Source: Rhodocista pekingensis (GTDB lineage Bacteria > Pseudomonadota > Alphaproteobacteria > Azospirillales > Azospirillaceae). From it: 64,000 bases of DNA. Both the position numbers and the translations under genes were made by a program. Below, piece by piece: positions 33,968 to 42,843 of this stretch. The stretch is from positions 1-64,000 of the forward strand of contig NZ_JBHTCM010000018.1 in assembly GCF_042665545.1 (NCBI RefSeq). The letters run 5' to 3'. Numbering within the stretch: the stretch's first letter is position 1; each line of letters starts with the position of its first letter. The notes under the pieces were generated by a model. That model searched no databases and was not told where the DNA came from. It saw only the letters and a program-made list of their open reading frames with translations.

Positions 33968-35071
33968 ATGGTTCGGATCGAGCGTGTGTTGGCGGGGTCG
34001 GCGGTGGTCGTCATCGCGGCGGCCCTCATCATTCCCATGGGCCCCATAGGCAAGGCCCCGCCGCCCGCGACAGAGGCCGCCGTTCCGGCGGTGACCGCTC
34101 CGGCGCCGGACGCGCAGGTCGCCACCCCGACCGCCGCGACCGTCGCGGCTGCCACGCCGGCCCCCGCTCCGGCACCGCAGGCTGAGGCCCCGGCGCCGCA
34201 GGCGGCACCCCGCACCGTGGTGACGGAGGCCCCGGCCGCCAGCCCTGCCCCGGCGCCCGCTCCGGCGCCCGCTCCGGCATTCGATCCGGAGAAGGACCCG
34301 CGGCTGACGGCGACGCTCTGGGCGCAGACGGCGTCGGAGCACCGCTACGCCCTGGCCCAGGCCTATGATCTCGCCGCCCTGCGCCTGCCCGATGCGCTGC
34401 GCCTGCCCGGCTCGGCCGCGGTGGAGCAGGAGGACGGCGGCGAGGGCAAGCCGCCCGCCGCCGTGTTCGACGTGGACGAGACGGTGCTGAGCAACGGCAT
34501 CGCCGAGGCGCAGAGCATCCTGAAGAACGAATCCTTCAACACCGCCTCCTGGGATGCCTGGGTCGCCGCCCGCGCCGCCACGCCCCTGCCGGGGGCGGCC
34601 GAGTTCGTGGAGCTGCTGCGCCGCCTCGGCATCCGGCCGATCTTCATCACCAACCGCGAATGCGGCGGCCCGCGCGCCGGGGAGGCCGATGCCTGCCCGC
34701 AGAAGACCGACACGCTGGCCAACCTGCGGGAGAAGGGCTTCGGCGACGTGCAGCCCGACGATCTCTGGCTGGCCGGGGATGCCGTGCCGGCGGACTTCCA
34801 GCCGGTGGTCGGCGCCGCCACCTTCCCCAAGGACAAGACCACCCGCCGCGCCCTGGTGGCGGACCGCTACCGCATCGTCATGATGTTCGGCGACCAGCTC
34901 ACGGACTTCGTCTCGGTCAGTCGCGGCTCCACCCCGGCCGACCTGAACGCCCTGGCCGACCGGCACGCCGATCTCTGGCGCACCCGCTGGATCACCCTGC
35001 CGAACCCGATGTACGGCATCTGGCTGAACGTGATCCCCGCACCGAAGTCGGGGGGCCTCGTCACCGAGTGA
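33968..35071 (+). CDS. HAD superfamily acid phosphatase, class IIIB, membrane-anchored
   Basis: 367-residue phosphatase. A signal anchor (V-L-A-G-S-A-V-V-V-I-A-A-A-L-I-I) at about 8-23 is followed by a 90-residue Ala/Pro-rich linker with P-A-P repeats, then the catalytic domain: motif I A-V-F-D-V-D-E-T-V-L-S-N, F-I-T-N-R for motif II, and M-M-F-G-D-Q-L-T-D-F for motif IV. This is the lipoprotein e(P4)/PhoC-like IIIB type, acting on nucleotides or small phosphate esters in the periplasm. ATG 33968 is taken because GGGAGAGG precedes it; ATG 33947 is possible. The stop codon lies inside the first tandem hairpin repeat. Confidence 0.88.
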   Translation: MVRIERVLAGSAVVVIAAALIIPMGPIGKAPPPATEAAVPAVTAPAPDAQVATPTAATVAAATPAPAPAPQAEAPAPQAAPRTVVTEAPAASPAPAPAPAPAPAFDPEKDPRLTATLWAQTASEHRYALAQAYDLAALRLPDALRLPGSAAVEQEDGGEGKPPAAVFDVDETVLSNGIAEAQSILKNESFNTASWDAWVAARAATPLPGAAEFVELLRRLGIRPIFITNRECGGPRAGEADACPQKTDTLANLREKGFGDVQPDDLWLAGDAVPADFQPVVGAATFPKDKTTRRALVADRYRIVMMFGDQLTDFVSVSRGSTPADLNALADRHADLWRTRWITLPNPMYGIWLNVIPAPKSGGLVTE

Positions 35072-35166
35072 CGGGAAGACGCTGTCACGCAGTGACGGAA
35101 AGACGCTGTCACCGAGTGACGGGAAGGGCCGTCACGCCGTGACGGCAGACGTCACCACGCCGTGAC
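35060..35166. repeat. Five tandem GTCAC-GTGAC hairpin units
   Basis: GTCAC-N3-GTGAC occurs at 35060-35072, 35084-35096, 35108-35120 and 35131-35143, and GTCAC-N6-GTGAC at 35151-35166. The period is 24, 24, 23 and 20 bases, and spacers such as GGGAAGACGCT are shared. The first unit overlaps the acid phosphatase stop codon. The array lies between that gene and the convergent radical SAM gene. Confidence 0.9.
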
Positions 35167-35186
35167 GGGACGCAGGCGGGGACCGC

Positions 35187-36320
35187 TCAGAACAGGCCGA
35201 GCTGGTCCCCCGGTGCGGGCGGCGGGCGGAAGCGGGTGCAGTCCAGCTCCAGCCGCCGCTCGTTCAGGCCCAGCCGCACGCAGGCCAGATGGAAGCGGCG
35301 GCGCAGCAGCTCGGCATAGGGGCCGGTGCCGCGCATCCGGGTGCCGAAGGCGGCCTGGTACAGCCCGCCGTCGCGGCACTGGCGCAGCAGGCTCAGCACC
35401 CGCGCCGCCCGGTCGGGCGCGTGCTCGTGCAGCCATTCCTGGAACAGGGCCGCGATCTCCAGCGGCAACCGCAGCAGGATGTAGCTGGCCCGCTTCGCCC
35501 CGGCCGCGGCCGCTTCCTCCAGGATCGCCTCCAGCTCGTGGTCGGTCAGGCCGGGGATCATGGGGCTGGCCAGCACGGCCACGGGGATGCCGGCCGCCGC
35601 CAGCTCCCGCACCGTCTCCAGCCGCCGGGCCGGCGTGGCGGCCCGCGGCTCCATCCGGCGGGAGAGGTCGCGGTCCAGCGTGGTGACGGAGACGGCGACG
35701 GAGACCAGCCCCTCCGCCGCCATCGGCGCCAGGATGTCCAGGTCGCGGGTCACCAGCGCCGACTTGGTGATGATGCCGACCGGGTGGCGGAAGTCGCGCA
35801 GCACCTCCAGCACGCCGCGGGTGATGCGCTCCTGCCGGTCCACCGGCTGGTAGGGATCGGTGTTGGAGCCCAGGGTCAGCGGCTTCGCCACATAGCCCCG
35901 GGCCCGTAGTTCCCGCGCCAGCAGCTCGGCCGCGCGCGGCTTGCGGAACAGCGTCGTCTCGAAATCCAGCCCCGGCGACAGGCCCAGATAGGCATGCGTC
36001 GGCCGGGCGTAGCAGTAGATGCAGCCATGCTCGCAGCCGCGGTAGGGGTTCAGCGAACGGTCGTAGGGGATGTCCGGGCTGTCGTTGCGGGCGATGACGC
36101 TGCGGCTGGTGTCGTCGTGCAGCACCGTCCGCAGCGGCGGCAGGGCGTCGTCGTCCGCCGCCTCGTCCGCCGCCTCCGACGGGCCGGGGCCGGACTGTGA
36201 CCGGCCGGGCCGCGTCCAGCCGTCGTCGATGGCGACGCGGCGGGTCGCCTCGAACCGGCCGGACCGGTTCGACAGGCTGCCGCGGCCCTTGACCGCGCGA
36301 TCGGGCAGTTCATCGACCAT
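35187..36320 (-). CDS. PA0069 family radical SAM protein
   Basis: 377-residue protein of the PA0069/COG1533 family. The N-terminal K-G-R-G-S-L-S-N-R-S-G-R-F-E and the iron-sulfur motif Y-R-G-C-E-H-G-C-I-Y-C-Y-A-R-P-T-H are diagnostic, as are G-S-N-T-D-P-Y-Q-P and S-P-M-I-P-G-L-T-D. Related proteins include the spore photoproduct lyase group; the reaction of PA0069 proteins is unknown. ATG 36320 begins at the family's M-x-D-E-x-P start; an in-frame ATG at 36350 is also possible. Confidence 0.92.
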   Translation of the reverse strand: MVDELPDRAVKGRGSLSNRSGRFEATRRVAIDDGWTRPGRSQSGPGPSEAADEAADDDALPPLRTVLHDDTSRSVIARNDSPDIPYDRSLNPYRGCEHGCIYCYARPTHAYLGLSPGLDFETTLFRKPRAAELLARELRARGYVAKPLTLGSNTDPYQPVDRQERITRGVLEVLRDFRHPVGIITKSALVTRDLDILAPMAAEGLVSVAVSVTTLDRDLSRRMEPRAATPARRLETVRELAAAGIPVAVLASPMIPGLTDHELEAILEEAAAAGAKRASYILLRLPLEIAALFQEWLHEHAPDRAARVLSLLRQCRDGGLYQAAFGTRMRGTGPYAELLRRRFHLACVRLGLNERRLELDCTRFRPPPAPGDQLGLF

Positions 36321-36389
36321 GCCGGCAGGGTGCCATGCCGGCCGGAACATATCAAGAACATTGCCGGGCGTTCCCAGGCCGGGGGCGGA

Positions 36390-37310
36390 TCAGCCCGCGA
36401 TCTCCACCGCCGGGACCTGCGGCAGCAGCGGCGCCGCCTCCGCCCACCAGTCCGGCCGGGCCGCGCGCAGTTCCGCCGCGGCCGCGCACGCATCCGTTTC
36501 GCTTCCGAAAAGACCGAAGCAGGTGGCGCCGCTGCCGGACATGCGGGCGAGCCGGCAGCCGGCCGCGGCGCGCAGGGCGTCCAGCATCTCCGCCACCACC
36601 GGGGCCAGGGACAGGGCCGGGGCCATCAGGTCGTTGCCGCGCGCTTCCAGCATCGTTACGAAGTCGGAAAGATCGGTCGGCGCCCGTTCCAGCCGGCCGG
36701 CAGCGCTGAAGCCGCCCTGGCGCGCGCCGAACACCTCCTTCGTGCCCAGGCCGATACCGGGATTGACCAGCACCAGCCAGACCGGGGGCAGGGCGGGGGC
36801 GGGGTCGATCACGTCGCCGATGCCGCCGAAATAGGCGCTGCGGCCGTGCAGACAGACCGGCACGTCGGCGCCCAGGCCCGGCGCCACGGCCGCCGGGCGG
36901 GGATCGTCCGGGGCCAGCCCCCAGAGGGCGGTCAGCGCCCGCAGGGCCGCCGCCGCGTCGCTGGAGCCGCCGCCGATGCCGCCGGCCACGGGCAGCCGCT
37001 TGTGCAGCGTCACCGCCACGTCGGGCGCGCGGCCCACGGCCTCGGCCAGCCGGCGGCAGGCGCGGGTGACCAGATTGCGTTCCGGGTCCTCCGCCCGCAG
37101 GGGCGCCGCGAAGGGCCCGTCGATGTCCAGCCGGAACGTCTCCGCCGGCGCCACCTCCACCACGTCCCACAGTCCGGCGAAGACGACCAGACTGTCCAGC
37201 AGGTGATAGCCGTCGGCCCGCCTGCCCAGCACATGCAGGTAGAGGTTCAGCTTGGCCGGGGCGGCGGCGCGGACGGCGGTGCTGCCGGTGGTGATGGTGG
37301 GAGCGGGCAT
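36390..37310 (-). CDS. ispE: 4-(cytidine 5'-diphospho)-2-C-methyl-D-erythritol kinase
   Basis: 306-residue GHMP kinase of the non-mevalonate isoprenoid pathway, phosphorylating CDP-ME. Visible motifs: A-P-A-K-L-N-L-Y-L-H-V-L-G-R-R-A-D-G-Y-H at the N-terminus, the phosphate loop P-V-A-G-G-I-G-G-G-S-S-D-A-A-A, and the C-terminal M-S-G-S-G-A-T-C-F-G. ATG 37310 gives the family length; an in-frame ATG at 37397 would add 29 low-complexity residues. It follows the TPR gene on the same strand. Confidence 0.93.
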   Translation of the reverse strand: MPAPTITTGSTAVRAAAPAKLNLYLHVLGRRADGYHLLDSLVVFAGLWDVVEVAPAETFRLDIDGPFAAPLRAEDPERNLVTRACRRLAEAVGRAPDVAVTLHKRLPVAGGIGGGSSDAAAALRALTALWGLAPDDPRPAAVAPGLGADVPVCLHGRSAYFGGIGDVIDPAPALPPVWLVLVNPGIGLGTKEVFGARQGGFSAAGRLERAPTDLSDFVTMLEARGNDLMAPALSLAPVVAEMLDALRAAAGCRLARMSGSGATCFGLFGSETDACAAAAELRAARPDWWAEAAPLLPQVPAVEIAG

Positions 37311-37467
37311 GGGCACGGTCACGGGACGGTCGGGGGCGGGGAACGGGACGGCCGCCACAGTTCCCGAGGCGACCGCCGGAATCAAGTCCGCCGGCATCAG
37401 GCCCCCCGGGCTGCGGCCCCCTGTATCAGTCCCGCCGGCCCCTGGTCCCCCGCCCGGCCCCCCGGCG

Positions 37468-39297
37468 TCAGGGCGTCGCCGGACCGGTGCCCGCCGTCCG
37501 GGGCAGGGGCAGGCCGTCCTTCAGCTTCGCCTCCGCCGTGCGCCGCAGCGTGTCGTCCTCGGCCTGCTGCGCCGCCCGGCGCCACTGGAACCGCGCCTCG
37601 GTGCGGCGGCCGGCGGCCCAGTAGGCGTCGCCCAGATGGTCGTTGATGGTGGGTTCGAACGGCTCCAGTTCGGCCGCGCGCTCCAGTTTCTCCACGGCAG
37701 CGGGGATTTCGCCCTGCCGGAACAGCACCCAGCCCAGGCTGTCCATGATGTGACCGCTGTCCGGGCGCAGGGCGACGGCCTTCTCCAGCATCGTCCGCGC
37801 CTCCTCCAGGTGGATGCCGCGCTCGGCCCAGCCATAGCCCAGGAAGTTCAGGAGCGACGGATGGTCGGGGTTCAGCGCCAGGGCGCGGCGCAGGTCGGCT
37901 TCCGCCTCCGGCCAGCGTCCTTCCCCCTCCAGCGACATGGCGCGGGCGAAGTACAGCACCCAGCCGCGTCGGCCGGGCTCTCCCCCGGGCAGACGGGCGA
38001 CGGCGCGGTCATAGGCAGCCACCGCCAGCGCATGGCGGCCGGCCATGCGGTGGATATCGCCCAGATCCATCAGCGCATCGGTCCGCTCCGGCCGTTCGGC
38101 GGCCATCGTCTCCAGCATGCGCAGGGCCTCGTCGTCCTGTCCGGCCCGGTGCAGCGCGTCCGCCTCGCGCAGGCGTGCCCCCCAGCCCACGACCGGGTCG
38201 CCGGCCACGGCGCGGTATTCGGCCAGCGCGTCCTGCGGCCGCTCGCGGTCCAACAGGATGTCGCCCACCATCATCCGGGCGAACGGCTGCTGCGGCCGCA
38301 GGTGCAGGGAGATGCGGGCGAAGGCCAGCGCCGGGTCCGCCACCCCCTCCCGGTGCAGGCCCGCGGCCACGTCGAACAGCGCTCCCGCCAGCCCGTCGCG
38401 GGCATCGGTGATGAGGCGCGGGGGCGTACCGCCGGCCTCCAGCCGGGCCAGGGTCCGCTCCAGGGCGGGGGACTCCGGATTCTCCGCCAGGAAGGCGGCA
38501 TAGAGGGCGCGGGCATGGTCCGGCCGGCCCTGGCGTTCGTAGAAGTTGCCGGCCAGCAGCACGGGCCGCAGCGGCATCCCGTCCGCCAGGGCCTGGGCAT
38601 AGGCCGCGGCCGCGGCCTCGGCGTTGCCGCGCAGATCCTCGATCAGGGCCGTCTGGAAATGGCGCAGCGCGACGAAAGCCGGCGCCCCGTCCAGCTTGTC
38701 CAGGGCGGCCAGGGCGGCGTCGGGATTGCCGGCGGCGACCTCCGTCCAGGCGGTCACCAGGGGGATGACGAGGCGCCCCGGCCCGTCGGCCGGGAGTGTC
38801 GCCAGCCGTTCGCGGGCGTCCTTGATCCGGCCGGCGGCGATATCGTCCGCCAGCAGCAGCCCATACGCGGCGAAGGCGCCGCGGCCGGCTTCCACGGTAC
38901 GGCGGGCCAGGGGCAACGCCTCGGTGATGTTGCCTTCGGACAGGTTCAGCACGAAGGCGCGCCGGAGCAGTTCCGGGTTGTCGGGGTCGTGGGCCAGCGC
39001 CTCGGTCAGCAGCCGGGCCGCGGCCTTGCCGTCGCCGGCGTTCTGGGCGACGCGGCCGGACAGATAGCTGGACATGGCGGCGCCGGACAGCCGCTCGGCC
39101 GCCGCCTCCGCACCCGGGGCCCCGGCCCTGCCCGGTTCGGCCCGCGCCCCGCCGGCCATCGCCGGCAGCGCCAGCGCCGCCAGCAGGGCCAGCACCGCCG
39201 CGGACCGGCCGCCGGTCCGGGTCCCGTGTCGGTCAGATCGCGTGATCCCGGTCTGTCCCATCCCTGCCCGTTCCATCCGTCTGCCGTCCGTTCGCAT
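37468..39297 (-). CDS. Tetratricopeptide repeat protein, exported
   Basis: 609-residue protein with an N-terminal signal (A-A-V-L-A-L-L-A-A-L-A-L-P-A-M-A) about residue 33-48 and TPR units spread over the rest, clearest at 390-580 (Y-D-R-A-V-A-R-L, E-A-E-A-D-L-R-R-A-L-A-L-N-P-D-H, E-A-R-T-M-L-E-K-A-V-A-L-R-P-D). Such proteins sit next to ispE in many alphaproteobacteria; their role is unknown and probably scaffolding in the envelope. Start codons at 39297, 39276 and 39261 are all possible; the longest is used. Confidence 0.85.
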   Translation of the reverse strand: MRTDGRRMERAGMGQTGITRSDRHGTRTGGRSAAVLALLAALALPAMAGGARAEPGRAGAPGAEAAAERLSGAAMSSYLSGRVAQNAGDGKAAARLLTEALAHDPDNPELLRRAFVLNLSEGNITEALPLARRTVEAGRGAFAAYGLLLADDIAAGRIKDARERLATLPADGPGRLVIPLVTAWTEVAAGNPDAALAALDKLDGAPAFVALRHFQTALIEDLRGNAEAAAAAYAQALADGMPLRPVLLAGNFYERQGRPDHARALYAAFLAENPESPALERTLARLEAGGTPPRLITDARDGLAGALFDVAAGLHREGVADPALAFARISLHLRPQQPFARMMVGDILLDRERPQDALAEYRAVAGDPVVGWGARLREADALHRAGQDDEALRMLETMAAERPERTDALMDLGDIHRMAGRHALAVAAYDRAVARLPGGEPGRRGWVLYFARAMSLEGEGRWPEAEADLRRALALNPDHPSLLNFLGYGWAERGIHLEEARTMLEKAVALRPDSGHIMDSLGWVLFRQGEIPAAVEKLERAAELEPFEPTINDHLGDAYWAAGRRTEARFQWRRAAQQAEDDTLRRTAEAKLKDGLPLPRTAGTGPATP

Positions 39298-39562
39298 GGC
39301 CCCGGTCGGGGGGCCCTCTCTACGGGACCCCGTCTGCGGGGGCGCGGCGGAACCGTCTCCAAATCCGCTGCGCGAAAGGAGCGTATCCAGAAAGGACTTA
39401 AGGGATCAACAAGGTTGCGCCCGTGCGGGGCGCCTGCCGGAAAGGTGTCTGTGACCTTTGCCGGACCGGACGCCCGCCGGATGCCGTCCGGCGGGCCCGT
39501 CCCGTCATGACCGCCGTCGGCGGCGGTCCTGTCTTCCGGTTCCGCGTCTGCGGCCGCCCGGA

Positions 39563-41224
39563 TCACATGTTCGGATAGTTCGGACCCCCGCCGCCCTCCG
39601 GCACGGTCCAGACGATGTTCTGCTGCGGGTCCTTGATATCGCAGGTCTTGCAGTGGACGCAGTTCTGGAAGTTGATGACGAAGCGCGGATTGCTGCCGTC
39701 CTCGTTGCGCACCACCTCGTAGACCCCGGCCGGGCAGTAACGCTGCGCCGGCTCGTCGAAGGTCGGCAGGTTGTAGCTGATCGGGATCGAGGGGTCCTTC
39801 AGCTTCAGGTGCGCCGGCTGGTCTTCCTCATGGTTCGTGTTGGAGAGGTAGACCGAGGACAGGCGGTCGAAGCTGATCACGCCGTCCGGCTTCGGATACT
39901 TGATCTTCGGCGCCTGGTCGGCCGGCACCAGGCTTTCATGGTCGGCCTTCTTGTGGTGCAGCGTGTAGGGCAGCAGCCAGTTCAGCTTAAGCTCGTGCAG
40001 CCACATCTGGAAGCCGGCGTGCAGGGTGCCCAGGGTCATGCCCCAGCGCAGGCCCGGTTTCACGTTGCGGACCTTGTACAGATCCTCGTAGGCCCAGCTG
40101 TCCTTGAAGGACTTCTCGTAGACGTCCAGCGTGTCGCCCGGGCCGACGCCGGCCTTCAGCCGGGCGAAGGCGGCATCGGCCGCCAGCATGCCCGTCTCCA
40201 TGGCGTTGTGGGTGCCCTTGATGCGGGGGACGTTGACGAAGCCGGCGGAACAGCCGATCAGCGCGCCGCCGGGGAAGGCCAGCTTCGGCACCGACTGGAG
40301 GCCGCCCTCGTTGATCGCGCGGGCGCCGTAGGACAGCCGCTTGCCGCCCTCCAGGATGGCCCGGATCGACGCGTGCTGCTTGAAGCGCTGGAACTCCTCG
40401 AACGGCGACAGGTGGGGGTTCCAGTAGTCCAGGTTCACCACGAAGCCGATGGCGACCAGATTGTCCTCCAGGTGGTACATGAAGGACCCGCCGGTGGTCT
40501 TCTTGTCCAGGGGCCAGCCCTGGGTGTGGGAGACCCGCCCCGGCCTGTGCTTGGCGGGATCGACCTGCCACAGCTCCTTGATGCCGATGCCGTACTTCTG
40601 CACGTCGCAGTCGCGGCGCAGGTCGAAGCGCTCCATCAACTGCTTGGACAGGTTCCCGCGCACCCCCTCGGCGAACAGGGTATAGGTGCCGTGCAGCTCC
40701 ATGCCGGGGGTGTAGCGGTCGGTCGGCTCCCCGTCCTTGCCGATGCCCATGTCGCCGGTGGCGACGCCCTTGACCGAGCCGTCCTCGTTGTAGACCACCT
40801 CGGCCGCGGCGAAGCCGGGATAGATCTCCACGCCCAGGGCTTCCGCCTGCTGCGCCAGCCAGCGGCACAGGGAGCCCAGGCTGATGATGTAGTTGCCGTC
40901 ATTGTGCATCAGCGGCGGCAACATGAAGTTCGGGATGCGGAAGCCGCCCGTCTCCTTCAGGATGTAGAAGCGGTCGTCCGTGACGGGGGTGTGGAGGGGG
41001 GCGCCCTTCTCCTTCCAGTCGGGGATCAGTTCCGTGAGAGCCCGCGGGTCCAGGACCGCTCCGGATACGATATGGGCTCCGACTTCGGAGCCCTTCTCCA
41101 GAACGCAGACGCTGACGTCGTGTCCGGTTTCCGCGGCGAGCTGTTTGAGCCGGATCGCGGCGGACAGACCGGCTGCGCCGGCGCCCACGATCACGACGTC
41201 GTACTGCATCGATTCTCGTTCCAT
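39563..41224 (-). CDS. Electron transfer flavoprotein-ubiquinone oxidoreductase
   Basis: 553-residue FAD and [4Fe-4S] enzyme that passes electrons from ETF (fatty- and amino-acid dehydrogenases) to ubiquinone at the inner membrane. FAD motif G-A-G-A-A-G-L-S-A-A-I near residue 14; ubiquinone-binding and F-M-Y-H-L-E-D-N-L regions in the middle; the C-terminal cluster site C-P-A-G-V-Y-E-V and F-Q-N-C-V-H-C-K-T-C-D-I-K-D-P ending G-G-G-P-N-Y-P. Length matches the family. ATG 41224 or 41209; the first is used. Divergent from the uracil-DNA glycosylase gene. Confidence 0.97.
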   Translation of the reverse strand: MERESMQYDVVIVGAGAAGLSAAIRLKQLAAETGHDVSVCVLEKGSEVGAHIVSGAVLDPRALTELIPDWKEKGAPLHTPVTDDRFYILKETGGFRIPNFMLPPLMHNDGNYIISLGSLCRWLAQQAEALGVEIYPGFAAAEVVYNEDGSVKGVATGDMGIGKDGEPTDRYTPGMELHGTYTLFAEGVRGNLSKQLMERFDLRRDCDVQKYGIGIKELWQVDPAKHRPGRVSHTQGWPLDKKTTGGSFMYHLEDNLVAIGFVVNLDYWNPHLSPFEEFQRFKQHASIRAILEGGKRLSYGARAINEGGLQSVPKLAFPGGALIGCSAGFVNVPRIKGTHNAMETGMLAADAAFARLKAGVGPGDTLDVYEKSFKDSWAYEDLYKVRNVKPGLRWGMTLGTLHAGFQMWLHELKLNWLLPYTLHHKKADHESLVPADQAPKIKYPKPDGVISFDRLSSVYLSNTNHEEDQPAHLKLKDPSIPISYNLPTFDEPAQRYCPAGVYEVVRNEDGSNPRFVINFQNCVHCKTCDIKDPQQNIVWTVPEGGGGPNYPNM

Positions 41225-41344
41225 TTCGCTCCCCAGCGTGGATTTATCGTTGCCCTGGCCCTGTTACCCTGGCCTCCGGCGGTAAATGATTCGGTATGGT
41301 GAACGGCTGATGTAGAAGCATAGGAGCGATGGCAGGGTCAAACC

Positions 41345-42250
41345 ATGATTGAACTGGGGCAGAGTGTCGCGGCTCTCCGTTTTCTGGCGGAGATCGGGGC
41401 CGACGAAGCGGTGAACGACCAGCCGACGGACTGGACGGCGATCGCCTCCCGGAGCCGTGCCGCCGCCGCGGAAACGGCCCGCCCGTCCGGCGCCGTCCCG
41501 TCCGGTGCGGTGCCTCCCCGGGCGCCCGCCCCGGCCCGGCCCGGGTCCGCCCGCCCCGCCGGCTCCGCTCCGGCCGCCGCGGGCAGCGCGCCCCCGCCGC
41601 CGCTGGGGGCGGCGGAATCCTCGCAGACCGCCCGCGCCGCGGCCGCCGCGGCCACCAGCCTGCCGGAGCTGAAGGCGGCGCTGGCCGCGTTCGAGGGCTG
41701 CGCGCTCCGCCACACCGCCACCAACCTCGTCTTCGCCGCCGGCGATCCGTCGGCCCGGGTGATGCTGGTGGGGGAGGCGCCGGGCGAGCAGGAGGACCGG
41801 CAGGGCCTGCCCTTCGTGGGGCCGGCCGGGCTGCTGCTGGACCGGATGCTGGCCGCCATCGGGCTCGACCGCACGGCGGACACGCCCGACCGCGCCGCCT
41901 ACATCACGAACGTGGTGAACTGGCGTCCCCCCGGAAACCGCAGCCCGACGGACGGGGAGGTGGCGGCCTGCCTGCCCTTCGTGCAGCGCCATATCGAGCT
42001 GGTGAACCCGGCCGTGCTGGTCTTGCTCGGCGGCATCAGCGCCAAGTCCCTGTTGCAGCGGACGGAGGGCATCACCCGCCTGCGCGGCCGCTGGTTCGAG
42101 TACGCCAGCCCCGGCCTGTCCCGGCCGCTGCCGGCCCTGCCGATGCTGCATCCGGCCTATCTGCTGCGCAATCCCGCCGCCAAGCGGGAGGCGTGGAAGG
42201 ACCTGCTGGCGTTGCAGGAGCGGCTGGAGGCGCTGGACGCCGGCCGCTGA
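41345..42250 (+). CDS. Uracil-DNA glycosylase, family 4-like
   Basis: 301-residue glycosylase. The catalytic block G-E-A-P-G-E-Q-E-D-R-Q-G-L-P-F-V-G-P-A-G and N-W-R-P-P-G-N-R are clear, and M-L-H-P-A-Y-L-L-R supplies the second loop. Of the four cysteines that bind the [4Fe-4S] cluster in classical family 4, only two are found (F-E-G-C and A-A-C); a C-x-x-C and the V-K-C cysteine are replaced. Alphaproteobacterial versions often look like this. A 90-residue N-terminal Ala/Pro-rich linker follows a short helical start. Role: removal of uracil from deaminated or misincorporated DNA. Confidence 0.88.
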   Translation: MIELGQSVAALRFLAEIGADEAVNDQPTDWTAIASRSRAAAAETARPSGAVPSGAVPPRAPAPARPGSARPAGSAPAAAGSAPPPPLGAAESSQTARAAAAAATSLPELKAALAAFEGCALRHTATNLVFAAGDPSARVMLVGEAPGEQEDRQGLPFVGPAGLLLDRMLAAIGLDRTADTPDRAAYITNVVNWRPPGNRSPTDGEVAACLPFVQRHIELVNPAVLVLLGGISAKSLLQRTEGITRLRGRWFEYASPGLSRPLPALPMLHPAYLLRNPAAKREAWKDLLALQERLEALDAGR

Positions 42251-42306
42251 TCCGTGCCACCCCTGGCGGCCGATCCGCCATCCCCCCGGACCCGGGAGCC
42301 GAGCCC

Positions 42307-42843
42307 ATGGCCCGCATCGACGAAAGCCGTCCCTTCCTGCCGGTCAACATCGCCGTGCTGACCGTCTCCGACAGCCGCGACCTTGCCGACGACCGCTCCG
42401 GCGACACGCTGGTGGAGCGGCTGACCGGGGCCGGGCACCGGCTGGCCGCCCGCGCCCTCGTGAAGGACGAGGTGCGGGCGATCGTGGACGTGCTGCGCGG
42501 CTGGATCGCCGATCCGGCGGTGGATGTCGTCATCTCCACCGGCGGCACCGGGCTGACCGGCCGCGACGTGACGCCGGAGGCGTTCGAGAGCCTGTTCGAG
42601 AAGCGCATCGACGGCTTCGGGGAACTGTTCCGCCAGCTCAGCTACGAACAGATCGGCACCAGCACGATGCAGAGCCGGGCCGTCGGCGGGGTCGCCGGCG
42701 GCACCTATCTGTTCGCCCTGCCGGGCAGCCCCGGCGCCTGCCGCGACGGCTGGGACCTGATCCTGAAATGGCAGCTCGACAGCCGCCACCGCCCCTGCAA
42801 CCTGGTGGAGCTGATGCCGCGGTTGCAGGAGCATCTGGGTTAG
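42307..42843 (+). CDS. moaB: Molybdenum cofactor biosynthesis protein B
   Basis: 178-residue MoaB/MogA-type protein that adenylylates molybdopterin before molybdenum insertion. Motifs: A-V-L-T-V-S-D-S-R, D-x-S-G-D-T-L-V-E-R-L, V-V-I-S-T-G-G-T-G-L-T-G-R-D-V-T-P-E-A and L-P-G-S-P-G-A-C. ATG 42307 precedes the family N-terminus. Its stop codon overlaps the stop codon of the convergent glycosyltransferase gene. Confidence 0.94.
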   Translation: MARIDESRPFLPVNIAVLTVSDSRDLADDRSGDTLVERLTGAGHRLAARALVKDEVRAIVDVLRGWIADPAVDVVISTGGTGLTGRDVTPEAFESLFEKRIDGFGELFRQLSYEQIGTSTMQSRAVGGVAGGTYLFALPGSPGACRDGWDLILKWQLDSRHRPCNLVELMPRLQEHLG

